From NCBI RefSeq assembly GCF_050920755.1, contig NZ_CP158480.1, positions 2,108,001-2,172,000 of the forward strand: 64,000 bases of DNA. The letters are read 5' to 3'. Under the pieces are notes generated by a model. That model had not been told where the DNA came from. It ran no database searches and was given only the letters and a program-made list of their open reading frames with translations. This document shows positions 1-8,848 of this stretch, one piece after another. Positions within the stretch are counted from its first letter, which is position 1. Every line of letters begins with the position of its first letter. A program made the translations under genes and the position numbers. Origin of the DNA: Oligella sp050920755. GTDB taxonomy: Bacteria; Pseudomonadota; Gammaproteobacteria; Burkholderiales; Burkholderiaceae_B.

Positions 1-68
1 CCGGAACCTGAATTATTTTAATCGCATTGATATTTCATCAAAATTCCTATCATCAAAGGGGGCATCCG

Positions 69-593
69 ATGCACGCTGAGAGTAAATCCTTATTAATTAT
101 TTGGCATAGTCGTACCGGTGCTTCAGAGCAAGCGGCAAAAGCAGCGGCTGCGGCAGCTACGGCACTGATTGAAGAGTTGCTGACGATGGACAATCATACA
201 CCCTATCAGGTGCTGCTAAGACAAGCGCATGAAGTGAGCTTGGCGGAATTACTTGAAGCGCAAGCCTATTTATTTTGCGCACCGGAAAATCTCGCCACTT
301 TAAGCGGTCAGATGAAGGAGTTTTTTGACCGCTATTACTATGAGCTATTGGGAAATATCGAGGGTCGTTATTATAGTGCCATTATCGCTGCGGGTACGGA
401 TGGAGCGGGTGCGCTAAAGCAATTACAACGCATCTGTACAGGATGGCGGTTAAATGAGGCGGTGCCTGCCATTATCCTAAATACTGCAGCCGCCACAGAA
501 GAGCAAATACTTGCGCCCAAAAAACTCAGCCCGGAGCAAATCGTCCGGGCCGGTGAAGTGGGTGCCACGCTGATGGCGCTTATCTCAAACTAA
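69..593 (+). CDS. flavodoxin-like NAD(P)H-dependent oxidoreductase
   Basis: The product is a 174-residue protein of the flavodoxin / NADPH-dependent FMN reductase fold. The N-terminal strand followed by SRTGASEQAA (about residues 14-23) is the phosphate-binding loop of flavodoxins, and a second conserved region reads LSGQMKEFFDRYYYE, typical of WrbA/flavodoxin-like proteins that bind FMN. The start at 69 is preferred over an in-frame ATG at 27 because a strong AAGGGGG ribosome binding site lies 6 bases before it. It converges with pncB, leaving 4 bases between the stop codons. The substrate is unknown; quinone or flavin reduction is a family-level guess. Confidence 0.75.
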   Translation: MHAESKSLLIIWHSRTGASEQAAKAAAAAATALIEELLTMDNHTPYQVLLRQAHEVSLAELLEAQAYLFCAPENLATLSGQMKEFFDRYYYELLGNIEGRYYSAIIAAGTDGAGALKQLQRICTGWRLNEAVPAIILNTAAATEEQILAPKKLSPEQIVRAGEVGATLMALISN

Positions 594-597
594 GCAC

Positions 598-1809
598 TTA
601 ATCCACATCCCTGGCAATCGTTGCCGCCTCATCCGGCTTAGGCATATTAAACACATGCCTTAAGTAAGCCAGATAGGCCGGATCGTCGCACATGGTTTTG
701 CTGGGCTCATCGGAAATCTTAGCCACCGGCTGGCCATTGCAACGTACCATTTTCATCACGATTTGCAAGGCCTGCACACCCATATCATTGGTCAGATTGG
801 TCCCGATACCAAAGGAAGTTTTACAACGCCCCTTAAAGCACTCGGCGATTTTCATGGCGAGCGGGATATCCAAACCGTCGGAGAAGATTAAGGACTTATT
901 CTTAGGGTCTACACGATGCATTTTATAGTGAGCAATCATACGCTCACCCCAATCAAAGGGATCGCCGGAGTCATGGCGCGCGCCGTCAAAAAGCTTACAG
1001 AAGTAGAGATCGAAATCACGTAAAAAAGCATCCAAGCCGTAAACATCGGATAAGGCAATACCTAAGTCACCGCGATACTCTCTGGCCCAACGCTCAAAAG
1101 CAAAAATCTGTGAATCACGTAAGCGCGGCCCCAAAGCCTGACACGCCTGCAAATACTCATGCCCCATGGTACCGAGCGGCAAGGTATCGTACTCGCGCGC
1201 AAGTAAGACATTACTGGTACCCACAAAGCAAGGACCCATTTGCTCGCGTAAGGTCTTAACAACCTCATAATGCCATTCGCGAGAAAAGCGACGACGTGTA
1301 CCGTACTCGGCCAATCGGAAAAAAGTCGCATCCGGGTCGAAGGCATGCACCTGTTCAATTTTACTTTGTAGACGGCGACGCCCCTCGCTCAGATCCATAT
1401 CCGGGTATGTATTACGGAAATAGACCTCATTAACGATTGACAGTACCGGAATCTCAAAAAGAATCGTATGTAACCAGGGACCCTTGGCCTCAATCGAGAT
1501 TTCATTAGGTGATTCACCTTCGCCGATGAAAAAATTACGCTCGGAGAGCTGAAACAGGCCCAGAAAATCCACAAAATCCGACTTAATAAAGCGTAAACTG
1601 CGCAGATAATCCAGCTCATCCTGCTTAAAGCGCAGGCTGCATAAATGCCTGACCTCATCTCGGATTTCATCAATAAAAGGACGCAAATCCACGTTTTCGT
1701 TACGACACTTGAAACGATACTCTGCATTGGCTGCCGGGAACTGATGTAGTACCACCTGCATCATGCTGAATTTATATAAATCCGTGTCCAATAATGAATT
1801 GATAATCAT
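598..1809 (-). CDS. pncB: nicotinate phosphoribosyltransferase
   Basis: PncB converts nicotinate and PRPP, with ATP hydrolysis, to nicotinate mononucleotide in the Preiss-Handler NAD salvage pathway in the cytoplasm. The 403-residue length is standard. The N-terminal LLDTDLYKFSM motif (residues 6-16) is diagnostic, and TMGHEYLQA (H217) carries the histidine that is phosphorylated in this family. The phosphate-binding end of the barrel is seen in KTSFGIGTNLTND. De novo NAD synthesis is represented elsewhere in the window by nadC, so the strain appears able to use both routes. It is transcribed divergently from fdxA across about 150 bases. Confidence 0.95.
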   Translation of the reverse strand: MIINSLLDTDLYKFSMMQVVLHQFPAANAEYRFKCRNENVDLRPFIDEIRDEVRHLCSLRFKQDELDYLRSLRFIKSDFVDFLGLFQLSERNFFIGEGESPNEISIEAKGPWLHTILFEIPVLSIVNEVYFRNTYPDMDLSEGRRRLQSKIEQVHAFDPDATFFRLAEYGTRRRFSREWHYEVVKTLREQMGPCFVGTSNVLLAREYDTLPLGTMGHEYLQACQALGPRLRDSQIFAFERWAREYRGDLGIALSDVYGLDAFLRDFDLYFCKLFDGARHDSGDPFDWGERMIAHYKMHRVDPKNKSLIFSDGLDIPLAMKIAECFKGRCKTSFGIGTNLTNDMGVQALQIVMKMVRCNGQPVAKISDEPSKTMCDDPAYLAYLRHVFNMPKPDEAATIARDVD

Positions 1810-1955
1810 TTCTCATCCGATAAAAAGCGCAATTAATCAATACATTATCATAGTAAAGGGTTTTCAACACTTGAGAGCTAAGGATTGGTTAAAATAACGT
1901 TAATGTATAAAGGGTGAGCTTTGATAGCCCGATTTTATTTGGAGTTGTCTTAATC

Positions 1956-2279
1956 ATGACACATGTAGTTACTGAAAACTGTATTAAGTGTAAATATACC
2001 GACTGTGTTGACGTCTGTCCCGTGGACTGTTTTCTTGAGGGTCCCAACTTCTTAGTGATTGACCCGGATGAGTGCATTGACTGTGCCGTCTGTGTCCCCG
2101 AGTGCCCGGCAAATGCAATTTTTGCCGAGGAGGATGTACCCGAGGATCAGGTTCATTTTATCCAGTTAAACGCCGAATTGACACCGCTCTTTACCTCCAT
2201 TACCCGTACTCGTGAGCCTTTGGCTGATGCGGATGAGTGGAACGGCGTCGAGAACAAACTACAATATTTAGAAAGATAA
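1956..2279 (+). CDS. fdxA: 7Fe ferredoxin (3Fe-4S/4Fe-4S)
   Basis: This is a 107-residue seven-iron ferredoxin very like Azotobacter ferredoxin I. The N-terminal ENCIKCKYTDCVDVCPVDC stretch and the second CIDCAVCVPECP motif provide the ligands of the 3Fe-4S and 4Fe-4S clusters, and the C-terminal VENKLQYLER is conserved in the family. The ATG at 1956 is chosen over 1914 because the mature family start follows it and a GGAG lies 10 bases upstream. It is followed after 10 bases by fpr, the ferredoxin reductase, so the pair probably forms an electron-transfer operon, as in Azotobacter and Pseudomonas where the two proteins interact. Confidence 0.95.
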   Translation: MTHVVTENCIKCKYTDCVDVCPVDCFLEGPNFLVIDPDECIDCAVCVPECPANAIFAEEDVPEDQVHFIQLNAELTPLFTSITRTREPLADADEWNGVENKLQYLER

Positions 2280-2289
2280 TTACATAGCA

Positions 2290-3084
2290 ATGACTGAAGT
2301 TTCTGATTTACCTTATACCGTCCAGACCGTTGTAGAAAAAAAGATCTGGGTTCCGGGCAAGCTTTTTTCAATTAAAACCACACGCAGCCCCGAGTTTAGC
2401 TTTAAGCCGGGGCAATACGCACGTTTAGGTTTAGCCCTGGGCTTAGACGAGGATGAAGAGACGCCAGCAGCAGCCGATATGACTTGGCGCGCCTTTTCCA
2501 TGGTAAATCAGCCGGATGATGAGCATCTGGAATTCTTTGCCACCTTGGTGCCCGAGGGGCTATTCAGTCCCAGTCTATATGAACTGGAGGCCGGAGATAC
2601 GATTTATATTGATAAGTCCGTCTTCGGCTTTTTAACCATCGATCAATTCCCTCAGGGCGGCGATTTATGGCTACTCTCTACGGGTACCGGCTTATCGGCC
2701 TTTTTACCCATGCTGAGCGATGCAAAAACCTGGCAAACATTCGATCGTGTGATTCTCTGTCACGGCACGCGTTTTGTTGATGAATTCGCTTATACTGACT
2801 TAATTCAACGTATTAAGGATCGCTACGGCGATCGTTTTGTTTACTTAGCCATTTCTACCCGAGAAGCGCATCAAGACTATCCGCAAAAGCGTCTGACCGA
2901 TTTAATCGTCAGTGGTGAATTAGCGGATCTTGCCGGTCACCCACTGGATCCTGAGGTCGCTCGTTTGATGCTATGCGGTAATCCCGGCATGACCACAGAG
3001 GCGCGTAAGCTTTTGGGCGAGCTCGGATTTAAATCCGGCCGACGCGGTAATTTAGGCAACTTAGCGGTAGAAAAGTACTGGTAG
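2290..3084 (+). CDS. fpr: ferredoxin--NADP+ reductase
   Basis: This 264-residue FAD enzyme of the bacterial subclass I FNR type moves electrons between NADPH and ferredoxin. RAFSMVNQ (residues 67-74) is the FAD-binding RxYS-type motif, LLSTGTGLSAFLPML (about 128-142) binds the pyrophosphate of NADP, and LCGNPGMT is the third conserved motif. The terminal VEKYW with an aromatic last residue is typical of this subclass. The gene starts 10 bases after fdxA, which is its likely redox partner; both may serve oxidative-stress defence or iron-sulfur repair. No regulator site was recognised upstream. Confidence 0.93.
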   Translation: MTEVSDLPYTVQTVVEKKIWVPGKLFSIKTTRSPEFSFKPGQYARLGLALGLDEDEETPAAADMTWRAFSMVNQPDDEHLEFFATLVPEGLFSPSLYELEAGDTIYIDKSVFGFLTIDQFPQGGDLWLLSTGTGLSAFLPMLSDAKTWQTFDRVILCHGTRFVDEFAYTDLIQRIKDRYGDRFVYLAISTREAHQDYPQKRLTDLIVSGELADLAGHPLDPEVARLMLCGNPGMTTEARKLLGELGFKSGRRGNLGNLAVEKYW

Positions 3085-3155
3085 TTTAATCAATAATCAC
3101 TTTAAATTTGCTCTAGTGAGGACAGCTTGAATGTCACACTCCGGGGAGGAAAAAA

Positions 3156-5006
3156 ATGCTATATAACATATATGAAATGAACCGCATAATGTTGTCGCCC
3201 TTAACCTATGCGTCATCATTAGTAGCAGAGACCTTTACCAACCCTTTCAGCCTCTATTCTTATGTACCGGGTTCTCGTCGCTTGGCCGCACGTTTCGACC
3301 TTTTTAACCGCCTTGGCAAGGAATATCTGAAGCCGGAATGGGGTATTGATGAGGTTGAAATCAATGGTGAAATGGCTAAGGTCACCGTTGAAACCGTAGT
3401 CAATAAGCCTTTCTGTAATTTATTGCATTTCCAACGCAGCGCTTCCAAGGATCCGGGCGGCGACCCATCGGTACTGATTGTGGCCCCTTACTCAGGTCAC
3501 CATGCCACCTTGTTACGTGATACCGTGCGCCGCATGTTAACTGACTTTGATGTTTATGTGACGGACTGGTTGGATGCGCGTACCGTACCTGTTAACCAGG
3601 GTGCCTTTGACCTTGACGAGTATGTTTACTATCTGATTTCCTTCTTCCACTCGCTTAATAAGCGTGTTCACGTGATGGCGGTTTGTCAGCCGGCAGTACC
3701 GGTGATGGGTGCGGTTTCTTTAATGTCTCAACAAAAAGACCCCTTGGTGCCGCTCAGTATGATCCTGATGGGCGGTCCGATTGATACCCGTCAGTCACCG
3801 ACCGTTGTCAACAATCTCGCCGATCGCCATTCTTTATCGTGGTTTGAGACGCAAATGATTCAGCGTGTACCGCCGCGTTACCCGGGTAGCGGTCGTTTAG
3901 TTTATCCGGGCTTTATGCAACTCATGGGCTTTATTGCCATGAACCCGCGCTTACACATGAAGTCATATCACGAGTACTATCTTGATTTGATGCGCGGCAA
4001 TGAGCCGGAGGCGGAAAAGCATCGTACTTTCTATGATGAATATAATGCAGTGTGTGATTTACCGGCGGAGTTCTACTTACAAACGGTTAAAGTCGTATTC
4101 CAAGATCACGCTTTACCTAACGGCACATGGCATGTCGGTCGTCATTTGATTGATCCGAGTACGATTGAGTCTACTGCACTGTTAACGGTTGAGGGTGAGC
4201 TGGATGATATTACCGGTATCGGTCAAACCAGTGCTGCGCATGATTTAACGCCCAATATCCCGGCTGACAAGAAAAAGGTTTTTGTTGCTGAGGGTAGCGG
4301 ACACTACGGTATTTTCTCCGGTAGCCGTTGGCGTAATAATATCTTCCCGGTGGTGGCCGAGTTTATTCATAAGGCTCAAATTGACGAGGAGGAGCAATTA
4401 CTCGTCCGTCTAAGAGCCGAGGTGGAAAACGCAATTCGCCGAGAAAATGAGGCTAAAGCTCGCGCCGCCGCTCGCAAAGCGGCGCGTGAAGCAGCTAAAG
4501 CCGCCAAAGAAGCCGAAAAAGCCAAAATCAAGGAACGTGATGATGCCTTAGAAAGAGCCAAGCAGGAAGCCCTCGAAGCAGCCGACGCTGAAGCCAAGCT
4601 CCTGGAAGCGGCTGAAGCCAAGAAAAAACCTGAAGCGGAGGCGAAGGCTGCCGCCGAAGCCAAAGCAAAGGCCGAGGCAGAGGCAAAAGCGGCTGCGGAA
4701 GCAAAAGCTCGTGCAGAGGAAGAAGCCAAAGCACGCGCCGCATTGGAACAAAAGGCCGCCGCCGAAGCAAAATCCAAGGTTGAGGCGGAAGCCAAAGCAG
4801 CTGCTGAAAACACAGCTGCAGCCAAAGCGGCCGCCCCTAGCGCTCAACAAAGCAGCATTGAGGGCTTAGAGACCGCCGCTCCTGTGAAAGCCGCCGCTCC
4901 TACGCAGGCTTCCGCACCTACGCAAGCCTCTAAAGCAGCGACTAAAGCAGCAAGAAAAGTATCTCCTGCAGCTGCTAAAAAAACCGCCCCTAACAGTGAC
5001 AATTAA
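3156..5006 (+). CDS. phaZ: intracellular PHB depolymerase with long Ala/Glu/Lys tail
   Basis: Residues 1 to about 408 are an intracellular polyhydroxyalkanoate depolymerase of the Ralstonia PhaZ1 type: AVCQPAVPVMG carries the nucleophilic Cys177, with Asp351 (GELDDITG) and His383 (GSGHYG) completing a lipase-like triad close to the known C183/D355/H388. It would mobilise stored PHB granules. Residues from about 410 to 616 are an added region of Ala-Lys-Glu repeats predicted to be a long helix or coiled coil, ending in a Lys/Ala segment (KAATKAARK...AAAKKTA) resembling histone H1-like or PhaF-like tails. The start has an excellent GGGGAGGA 5 bases upstream. The stop overlaps the GTG upstream of rnfB. 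Confidence 0.88.
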   Translation: MLYNIYEMNRIMLSPLTYASSLVAETFTNPFSLYSYVPGSRRLAARFDLFNRLGKEYLKPEWGIDEVEINGEMAKVTVETVVNKPFCNLLHFQRSASKDPGGDPSVLIVAPYSGHHATLLRDTVRRMLTDFDVYVTDWLDARTVPVNQGAFDLDEYVYYLISFFHSLNKRVHVMAVCQPAVPVMGAVSLMSQQKDPLVPLSMILMGGPIDTRQSPTVVNNLADRHSLSWFETQMIQRVPPRYPGSGRLVYPGFMQLMGFIAMNPRLHMKSYHEYYLDLMRGNEPEAEKHRTFYDEYNAVCDLPAEFYLQTVKVVFQDHALPNGTWHVGRHLIDPSTIESTALLTVEGELDDITGIGQTSAAHDLTPNIPADKKKVFVAEGSGHYGIFSGSRWRNNIFPVVAEFIHKAQIDEEEQLLVRLRAEVENAIRRENEAKARAAARKAAREAAKAAKEAEKAKIKERDDALERAKQEALEAADAEAKLLEAAEAKKKPEAEAKAAAEAKAKAEAEAKAAAEAKARAEEEAKARAALEQKAAAEAKSKVEAEAKAAAENTAAAKAAAPSAQQSSIEGLETAAPVKAAAPTQASAPTQASKAATKAARKVSPAAAKKTAPNSDN

Positions 5007-5028
5007 TGAGGCAAAGCAACACAAAGCA

Positions 5029-5697
5029 ATGAATCCATTAGTAGCAAAAATTCATTCTGTTTTACCTCAAACACAATGCACTAAATGCGGTTATGAAGGT
5101 TGTCTTCCCTATGCCACAGCCATAGCGGAAGGCGAAGCGATTAACCGCTGCCCACCCGGGGGCGATGCCGGCATTGCCGCACTGGCAAGGCTATTAGATC
5201 GCCCCACCCTACCGCTTAATACGGAGGAATGCGGTGAGCATGTTCCCTTACAACTGGCACGCATAGAGGAGCGTCACTGCATTGGCTGTACGCTCTGTAT
5301 TCAGGCCTGTCCGGTCGATGCCATTGTCGGTGCCAATAAATATATGCACACCGTCATTGGTTCTCGTTGTACCGGCTGTGAGCTCTGTATAGCGCCCTGT
5401 CCGGTGGATTGCATCAGCATGTTTCCGGCCAATCGCCAATGGAGCAGTGACGATGCGACACGGGCTTGGCAACACTATCAAGCACGAGAAACTCGCCTTA
5501 AAAGGCAATCTGAAGCCGAACAGCAACGCTTAGCCACGGCAGCCGAACGCACCCTAAGCAAAAACAGTCCCGTCGCCAACGAAGCAACTGCCGATACACC
5601 AAAGGACTCAAAGCAACAGGCCATTGCTGCCGCCTTAGCTAAGGCTCGCGCACGCCGACAGGCCGCTGCCCCAACCACTGACATAACGAATGAATAA
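5029..5697 (+). CDS. rnfB: RnfB-type ferredoxin, soluble betaproteobacterial form
   Basis: This protein has the Fe-S domain of the RnfB electron-transport subunit but no N-terminal membrane helix. LPQTQCTKCGYEGC (C17, C20, C25) with C41 forms the four-cysteine Fe-S module, followed by two bacterial ferredoxin motifs CIGCTLCIQACP and CTGCELCIAPCP. A charged, Ala-rich tail contains AIAAALAKARARRQ, a motif also found at the ends of RnfC/RsxC proteins. An in-frame GTG at 4996 would add 11 residues and overlap phaZ, but has no visible ribosome binding site. It overlaps nth by 8 bases, the usual rnfB-nth pairing of Burkholderiales. No other rnf genes are in the window, so its partner is unknown. 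Confidence 0.88.
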   Translation: MNPLVAKIHSVLPQTQCTKCGYEGCLPYATAIAEGEAINRCPPGGDAGIAALARLLDRPTLPLNTEECGEHVPLQLARIEERHCIGCTLCIQACPVDAIVGANKYMHTVIGSRCTGCELCIAPCPVDCISMFPANRQWSSDDATRAWQHYQARETRLKRQSEAEQQRLATAAERTLSKNSPVANEATADTPKDSKQQAIAAALAKARARRQAAAPTTDITNE

Positions 5698-6394
5698 ACT
5701 TAAGCGTCAAGCAATCTTTGAGCGTTTTCGTGCAGCCAACCCAAAGCCCACCACCGAGTTGGTATTTCATAATAATTTTCAATTATTAATCGCTGTGTTA
5801 CTATCGGCACAAGCTACCGATGTTTCGGTGAACAAAGCGATGGAGCCGGTTTTCTGTACGGTAAAAACACCGCAAGACCTACTCAACATGGGTTTAGAAC
5901 GCTTTACCGAAGCGATTAAAAGCATCGGTCTTTATAAAACCAAAGCGAAAAACGCCCTTGCTACGGCAAAAATCCTCGTGGATCAGTATGACGGCGAGGT
6001 ACCAAACGATCGCGAAGCGCTGGAGTCCCTGCCGGGCGTAGGTCGTAAAACGGCTAATGTCGTGCTGAACACGGCTTTTTCAGAAATTGCCATGGCGGTG
6101 GATACACATATTTTCAGAGTATCGAATCGTACCGGTATTGCCAAAGGCAAAAATGTGCTGGAGGTTGAGCAAAAGCTCCTGCGTCTCGTGCCTAAAACGT
6201 TTTTGCTGGATGCACATCACTGGTTAATTTTGCATGGTCGCTATGTCTGTACGGCACGCTCACCTAAATGTTGGCAGTGCGGTATTAATGATTTGTGTGA
6301 GTTTAAGGAAAAGCAAGCCCATCCCGCCGTTCGCAAAAGTGCCGCTAAAAAAGGCGTAAAAAAAGCAGTTAAGCAATCAGTTAAAAGGATTTAA
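5690..6394 (+). CDS. nth: endonuclease III (DNA glycosylase/AP lyase)
   Basis: Nth removes oxidised pyrimidines from DNA and cleaves the abasic site. The helix-hairpin-helix LPGVGRKTANVV contains catalytic Lys120, and Asp138 lies in VDTHIFRVSNRTG, exactly the E. coli numbering. A 4Fe-4S cluster site C-X6-C-X2-C-X5-C is present (CTARSPKCWQCGINDLC). A lysine-rich extension of about 20 residues after the cluster (AAKKGVKKAVKQ...) is longer than in E. coli and may add DNA affinity. It overlaps rnfB and abuts the phosphoesterase gene, so the three are probably co-transcribed. Confidence 0.95.
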   Translation: MNKLKRQAIFERFRAANPKPTTELVFHNNFQLLIAVLLSAQATDVSVNKAMEPVFCTVKTPQDLLNMGLERFTEAIKSIGLYKTKAKNALATAKILVDQYDGEVPNDREALESLPGVGRKTANVVLNTAFSEIAMAVDTHIFRVSNRTGIAKGKNVLEVEQKLLRLVPKTFLLDAHHWLILHGRYVCTARSPKCWQCGINDLCEFKEKQAHPAVRKSAAKKGVKKAVKQSVKRI

Positions 6395-7567
6395 ATGTTA
6401 ATTCACCTTGTCGGCCTACTTATTTTTATTTATATCTATGTCCGCCTGATACGACCCTTGCCGTTGCGTTGGTGGTTTAAATTAAGCTATGCCGGTATCG
6501 TGCTTATCGGTTCTCAAGTTCACCTCATACAAAAGCTGCTACCCGGTGGACTGGCTGCGCCGGAGCTACCCGGTTGGATCGTCATGACCATGGGCTGGGC
6601 TTATGCCTCCATTATGGTGCTGGCTATCGCTCTCTTGTTGCGCGATATTTTACTAGCCTTAAGCTACACCATCGACAAGGGCGATCGTATCCGTCGTGCG
6701 TTATTATCACCGCTCAACAGCAGCTTTATGCTGATGTTTTCCACCTTTGTCTGCGCGGTCGGTGTTTGGCGTGCCGTCAGTTTTCCGAATGTCAGCTATT
6801 TAGAGCTTGAGTTCGATAAACTACCGCCTGCCTTTGATGGCTACCGCATTGTGCATCTGACGGATCTGCATGCAAGTCGCTTATTACCGGAATCCTGGCT
6901 TGATGAAACGCTTAGAATAGCCACTCATTTAAATCCCGATTTAGTTCTAATCACCGGCGATTTAATTGACGGTACCCCACAAAATCGCCACCGCGATATT
7001 CGTCCCTTTAAAAGCCTCACCGCTAAAGACGGAGTTTGGGTATCCCTGGGTAATCATGAGTATTATTCCGGCGTAGATGAATGGCTACAAGCCTTTAAAG
7101 AGGTGTTTCTACCGGTCTTGATTAATGAAAATATACGGATCGTCCGCGGCTCCGATGAAATGGTTATTGCTGCCATTACCGATCCGGCAGCCGAGCGCTT
7201 TGGTAAGGAAATGCCGGATATTGACAAGGCGCTCACCGGCACCAACCAAAACGATATGATTATCCTGATGAGTCACCGCCCCACTGACACCAAAAAGCAC
7301 GCAAAAAAGGGCGTCAGTTTACAGCTCTCCGGACATACTCACGGCGGTCAGATTATCGGGGTTAACCTATTGACCAAACTGGCAAATCAAGGCCATCTGA
7401 TGGGTCTTTATCAAATCGGCGATATGTATCTCTACCTCAATCGCGGTGCCGGTTTATGGGGTGGCTTACCGGTGCGCATTGGGGTTGAGTCTGAAATTGC
7501 TTTAATTACCTTACGTTCAACAAAAGCAAAGGCAGAAAGTAAAAGCCCTTCTGCCCCTGAACAATAG
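6395..7567 (+). CDS. membrane-anchored calcineurin-like metallophosphoesterase
   Basis: The first 140 residues hold about four membrane helices. The rest is a calcineurin-type phosphoesterase of the YkuE/YaeI group: DLH at residues 157-159, GDLID at 188-192, GNHE at 219-222 and SGHTHGG at 312-318 supply the two-metal ligands. Relatives hydrolyse phosphoesters in or near the envelope, some acting on lipid A precursors, but the substrate cannot be read from sequence. The ATG follows the nth stop directly and has AAAAGGA 5 bases upstream, so it is likely translated from the rnfB-nth message. Confidence 0.85.
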   Translation: MLIHLVGLLIFIYIYVRLIRPLPLRWWFKLSYAGIVLIGSQVHLIQKLLPGGLAAPELPGWIVMTMGWAYASIMVLAIALLLRDILLALSYTIDKGDRIRRALLSPLNSSFMLMFSTFVCAVGVWRAVSFPNVSYLELEFDKLPPAFDGYRIVHLTDLHASRLLPESWLDETLRIATHLNPDLVLITGDLIDGTPQNRHRDIRPFKSLTAKDGVWVSLGNHEYYSGVDEWLQAFKEVFLPVLINENIRIVRGSDEMVIAAITDPAAERFGKEMPDIDKALTGTNQNDMIILMSHRPTDTKKHAKKGVSLQLSGHTHGGQIIGVNLLTKLANQGHLMGLYQIGDMYLYLNRGAGLWGGLPVRIGVESEIALITLRSTKAKAESKSPSAPEQ

Positions 7568-7589
7568 CAATGATACTGCGTCGAATCAA

Positions 7590-8735
7590 TTACTCGGCGT
7601 AGATAAACTTGCCGTCCTTGACCTCGCCCATCACCGCCGCACGATCATCAAAACCTTGGTGATCCTGCGGTGTCACATTTAATACACCGGTAGGCACAAT
7701 TAAATCCTTGGTATTTTCCAACTGCTTGCGTAAAGTCTCACGAAACTCCCGGGTACCCGGCTTATGCCCCTCAGCCAAGGCACGCTCTACCGCTGAGTCA
7801 GCCAATACCCAAGCACCCCAAGCATCACTGGAAAACTGAGTAGCAGTACCCTCGCCATACGTTGCCTCATACTTTTCAGCAAAATCTAAAGCCATTTGCT
7901 TAGCCGGATGATCAGCCGGCAACGTTCGAGCAACCACACTGGGACCGGTAGGGAATAACGTACCCTCCACCACGGCACCGCCTACCTGTAAAAACTCAGG
8001 CGTTGCAATACCGTGCGTTTGGTAAATTTGCCCGGTATAACCACGCTCTTTTAAGGTTTTTTGAGGTAACACCGTCGGTGTACCGGAACCGGCAATCAAA
8101 ATCGCATCCGGCTTGGCGCTCAACAGCTTTAAGACCTGGCCCATGGTACTACTGTCGGTACGTTGATAGGATTCACGAGCAACGATTTCAAGCTTAGCAG
8201 CGGCAGCTTCAGAGAACTCACGCCACCAACTATCCCCATAGGCATCCGCATAACCGATAAAACCGACGGTTTTAAAGCCGCGCTTAAGCATATCCTCAAC
8301 CAAGGCTTTAGCCATCAAATTGTCGTTTTGTGACATCTTATAAGCCCATTCACGACCACCCTCGCCGACCGGCTGCACCACCGTACCGGAGCCTACTAAA
8401 GAAATCATAGGGGTTTTAGTTTCTTGCAGAACATCCAAAATCGCCAAGGCACCGGCGGTAATATTAGGTCCGACGAGTAGATCAATACTATCCTCGGACG
8501 TCAATTTGCGGACATTACGCACCGCCTTACTCACATCCGTTGCGTCATCCAACACGATATAGCGAGCCGGCTCACCACCTAAAGTGTCAGGCCATAACTT
8601 AATCGCATTATGTGATTGAATACCGATAGCAGCGGCCGGGCCGGTGCTGGATACTGTCACCCCAACCACCACCTCGGCAGAGGCGACACCGGCTGTGCTG
8701 AATGCTAGGAGCGTGCTAAGGAATCGTTTTTTCAT
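7590..8735 (-). CDS. periplasmic substrate-binding protein, branched-chain amino acid type
   Basis: This 381-residue protein belongs to the LivJ/LivK (Leu/Ile/Val-binding-like) family of type I periplasmic binding proteins. A signal peptide (KKRFLSTLLAFSTAGVASA) is followed by VVGVTVSSTGPAA, the usual first strand and ligand-loop pattern. The start at 8735 is chosen over 8849 because it places the signal peptide at the N-terminus. No permease or ATPase of an ABC importer is adjacent, so it is an orphan whose partner must be elsewhere; the ligand could be an amino acid, an amide or an aromatic acid. Confidence 0.88.
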   Translation of the reverse strand: MKKRFLSTLLAFSTAGVASAEVVVGVTVSSTGPAAAIGIQSHNAIKLWPDTLGGEPARYIVLDDATDVSKAVRNVRKLTSEDSIDLLVGPNITAGALAILDVLQETKTPMISLVGSGTVVQPVGEGGREWAYKMSQNDNLMAKALVEDMLKRGFKTVGFIGYADAYGDSWWREFSEAAAAKLEIVARESYQRTDSSTMGQVLKLLSAKPDAILIAGSGTPTVLPQKTLKERGYTGQIYQTHGIATPEFLQVGGAVVEGTLFPTGPSVVARTLPADHPAKQMALDFAEKYEATYGEGTATQFSSDAWGAWVLADSAVERALAEGHKPGTREFRETLRKQLENTKDLIVPTGVLNVTPQDHQGFDDRAAVMGEVKDGKFIYAE

Positions 8736-8793
8736 TGTATTAAGCTTATGGTTAAAAAATTTGAATTGATAGCAATTATAAGGTTTTGAAAAC

Positions 8794-8836
8794 AAAAAAG
8801 CCCGGCTAGGCGCCCTAAAGCACTTAACCGGGTGCA
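8794..8836 (-). terminator. rho-independent terminator after clpA
   Basis: On the minus strand an imperfect hairpin with CCCGG and CCGGG arms, enclosing a smaller GGCGCC stem, is followed by a run of T. It lies directly after the clpA stop and before the binding-protein gene. Confidence 0.6.
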
Positions 8837-8848
8837 TATAAAAATGCA

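Noticed and set aside
4376..4850. Several long minus-strand open frames rich in Ala, Ser or Phe
   Set aside because: They are antisense shadows of the low-complexity Ala/Lys/Glu tail of the depolymerase.
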